Notes under the pieces: generated by a model
The model's input: only the letters and a program-made list of their open reading frames with translations
Told to the model about the DNA's origin: nothing
The model's database searches: none
Part shown: positions 5,078 to 6,964 of the stretch, one piece after another
How the letters are laid out: every line of letters begins with the position of its first letter
How positions within the stretch are numbered: position 1 is the first letter of the stretch
Program-made: the position numbers and the translations under genes
DNA from: CAIZGX01 sp964511555
Lineage (GTDB): Bacteria > Bacteroidota > Bacteroidia > Flavobacteriales_D > Sanyastnellaceae
Assembly: GCA_964511555.1 (NCBI GenBank)
Contig: CAZEFR010000069.1
Coordinates: 1-6,964, forward strand
Length of the DNA stretch: 6,964 nucleotides
Direction: 5' to 3'

Positions 5078-6964
5078 TTATGCGTTTTTGCCTTTTGCTT
5101 TTGCTATTACTACTTCAGCTACGTTGTTAGGAGCTGGAGCGTAGTTGTTGAATTCCATTGATGAAGTTGCACGTCCAGAAGTAATTGTACGAAGATCAGT
5201 TACATATCCGAACATCTCAGACAATGGAACTTTACCACTAATTACTGTTGCCCCGCTACGCTCGCTTGTTCCTTCAATCATACCACGACGCTTGTTCAAG
5301 TCACCGATAACATCACCCATGTTTTCAGATGGAGTAACGATTTCAAGTTTCATGATTGGCTCAAGAATGATTGGCTTACACTTAGGAGCAGCCTCACGGA
5401 ACGCCATCTTAGCACACAATTCGAAAGAAAGTGCATCCGAGTCAACCGCGTGGAAAGATCCATCATTCAATTCAACCTTCATTGAATCAATGTTATATCC
5501 TGCCAACACACCGTTGATCATAGCTTCTTTGAATCCTTTTTCAATAGAAGGGATAAATTCGCGAGGAATGTTACCACCTTTAATATTGTTTATGAATACC
5601 AATCCTGACTTCTCTGGATCTTCGTTCGGTCCGATATTGATAACAATATCTGCGAACTTACCACGTCCACCTGATTGTTTCTTGTATACTTCTCTGTGAT
5701 TAGAAGCAGCTGTGATCGCTTCTTTGTAAGACACCTGAGGTGCACCTTGGTTACACTCAACTTTAAACTCGCGACGAAGACGATCGATGATAATTTCCAA
5801 GTGCAACTCACCCATACCCGAGATAACTGTTTGACCAGTCTCTTCATCGGTTCTTACACGGAACGTTGGATCTTCTTCAGCTAATTTAGCTAAAGCCATA
5901 CCTAACTTATCACTGTCTGCTTGTGTCTTAGGCTCGATAGCTAATCCAATAACAGGCTCAGGGAATACCATAGACTCAAGAACAATTGGGTGCTTTTCGT
6001 CACACAAAGTATCTCCTGTCTTAATATCCTTAAATCCTACTACTGCACCGATATCACCAGCTCCTAAAACTTCGATTGGATTCTGTTTGTTGGCGTGCAT
6101 TTGGAAGATACGTGAGATACGCTCTTTATTTCCACTACGCGCATTTAGTACGTATGAACCTGCATCTAACTTGCCGCTGTACGCACGAGTAAATGCTAAA
6201 CGTCCTACGAATGGGTCAGTTGCAATTTTAAATGCTAAACCTGCAAACGGCTCATCCATAGATGGCTTACGACTAAGTTCTTCCCCTGTATCAGGGTGTG
6301 TACCAGTAATACTTTCTTTGTCAAGTGGTGATGGCATTAATTCCATTACCAAATCCAACATCGTTTGAACTCCTTTGTTTTTGAAAGAAGAACCACAAAC
6401 CATTGGAACAATCTTCATATCGATAACCGCTTTGCGAAGTGCGTCAAGAATTTCACGCTCAGTCATGCTGCTTGGATCTTCGAAGAATTTCTCCATCAAA
6501 GACTCATCGTATTCAGCAACTGCTTCGAGAAGTTTCTCGCGATACTCCAAAGCCTCATCCATCATGTCAGCAGGAATTTCTACCTCTTGATAAGTCATTC
6601 CTTTATCGTGCTCATTCCAAATCATTCCACGGAAGTTGATCAAATCAACAACCCCTTTGAAATCATCTTCTGCACCGATAGGTAACTGCAATGGAACTGC
6701 ATTGCTACCTAACATTTCTTTAACTTGCTTAACAACATTTAAGAAGTCAGCACCTTGGCGGTCCATTTTGTTGACGAAACCTATACGAGCAACATTGTAG
6801 TTGTTCGCTAAACGCCAGTTTGTTTCTGATTGTGGTTCAACACCGTCAACTGCAGAGAACAAGAACAACAAACCATCCAATACACGCAATGAACGCTCTA
6901 CCTCTACGGTAAAATCCACGTGACCTGGAGTATCAATGATGTTGATGTGATAATTTTGTTTACG
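5078..6964 (-). CDS. fusA: Translation elongation factor G (EF-G), 5' partial
   Basis: This is the GTPase that moves tRNAs and mRNA through the ribosome after peptide-bond formation and helps RRF recycle ribosomes in the cytoplasm. The open frame runs off the right edge, giving 628 visible residues; comparison with the usual length of about 700 suggests 75-80 N-terminal residues, with the P-loop and switch I, are missing. The first visible codons read RKQNYHINIIDTPGHVDF. A GTG at 6917-6919 could be taken for a start, but it is the internal Val after the DTPGH motif. Visible residues: G3 DTPGH 11-15, G4 NKMD 65-68, G5-like CGSSFKNKG about 190-198, domain II from about 237, domain III from about 326 (GMGELHLE near 383-390), domain IV from about 415 with its tip histidine in GSFHAVDS (His505, matching E. 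coli His583), and domain V from about 532. The stop is TAA, 14 bases before rpsJ. Its place in the str cluster supports canonical EF-G rather than a paralogue. Confidence 0.98.
   Translation of the reverse strand, partial: RKQNYHINIIDTPGHVDFTVEVERSLRVLDGLLFLFSAVDGVEPQSETNWRLANNYNVARIGFVNKMDRQGADFLNVVKQVKEMLGSNAVPLQLPIGAEDDFKGVVDLINFRGMIWNEHDKGMTYQEVEIPADMMDEALEYREKLLEAVAEYDESLMEKFFEDPSSMTEREILDALRKAVIDMKIVPMVCGSSFKNKGVQTMLDLVMELMPSPLDKESITGTHPDTGEELSRKPSMDEPFAGLAFKIATDPFVGRLAFTRAYSGKLDAGSYVLNARSGNKERISRIFQMHANKQNPIEVLGAGDIGAVVGFKDIKTGDTLCDEKHPIVLESMVFPEPVIGLAIEPKTQADSDKLGMALAKLAEEDPTFRVRTDEETGQTVISGMGELHLEIIIDRLRREFKVECNQGAPQVSYKEAITAASNHREVYKKQSGGRGKFADIVINIGPNEDPEKSGLVFINNIKGGNIPREFIPSIEKGFKEAMINGVLAGYNIDSMKVELNDGSFHAVDSDALSFELCAKMAFREAAPKCKPIILEPIMKLEIVTPSENMGDVIGDLNKRRGMIEGTSERSGATVISGKVPLSEMFGYVTDLRTITSGRATSSMEFNNYAPAPNNVAEVVIAKAKGKNA

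Noticed and set aside
5145..5699. Open frame of 184 codons on the plus strand, opposite the end of fusA
   Set aside because: It is wholly antisense to strongly conserved EF-G domains III-V, its translation resembles no family I know, and long antisense frames are common opposite highly expressed genes with biased codons.
6087..6685. Several plus-strand open frames of 66-106 codons opposite the EF-G G domain and domain II
   Set aside because: They overlap one another in different frames, lie opposite conserved coding sequence and show no recognisable domain; they are shadows of fusA.
6917..6919. GTG as a possible start of a shorter fusA
   Set aside because: The frame stays open to the window edge and encodes INIIDTPGH just before it, the essential G3 motif, so the GTG is an internal valine.

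Overview
The window is a compact, unidirectional ribosomal-protein gene cluster, all read on the minus strand, so transcription runs from high to low coordinates. In transcription order it holds fusA (EF-G, 5' end cut by the window edge), rpsJ (S10), rplC (L3), rplD (L4), rplW (L23), rplB (L2), rpsS (S19), rplV (L22), rpsC (S3), rplP (L16), rpmC (L29) and rpsQ (S17). This is the end of the str operon joined to the whole S10 operon. The twelve bases after rpsQ should lead into rplN (L14) and the spc operon, but that gene lies outside the window.

The organism is most likely a member of Bacteroidota, probably of the Flavobacteriales. The reasons are the direct fusA-rpsJ junction with no tuf gene between them, the lack of Shine-Dalgarno sequences before eleven visible starts, a moderate to low GC content, and protein wording typical of the phylum: L22 starting MGARK with an N-terminal extension, L2 with DHPMGGGEG, and L3 with GQHNRLRAPGS. 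The family or genus cannot be decided from this window.

Layout by region. Bases 5078-6964 are fusA, lacking roughly the first 75-80 codons (P-loop and switch I). Bases 3487-5063 are rpsJ, rplC and rplD. Bases 2078-3481 are rplW, rplB and rpsS. Bases 1656-2048 are rplV, and bases 13-1637 are rpsC, rplP, rpmC and rpsQ. Intergenic gaps are 1 to 29 bases, no genes overlap, all eleven visible starts are ATG and all twelve stops are TAA. There is no gap of 300 bases or more, and I see no terminator, mobile element, RNA gene, CRISPR array or convincing internal promoter.

The proteins act together: S3, S10, S17 and S19 go into the 30S subunit, L2, L3, L4, L16, L22, L23 and L29 go into the 50S subunit, and EF-G drives translocation on the finished ribosome. 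I found no new biological system. The points worth a second look are small: the lack of an S10-type leader, the general absence of Shine-Dalgarno sites with one possible exception at the window edge, and a few substitutions at conserved positions in L2 and L3.
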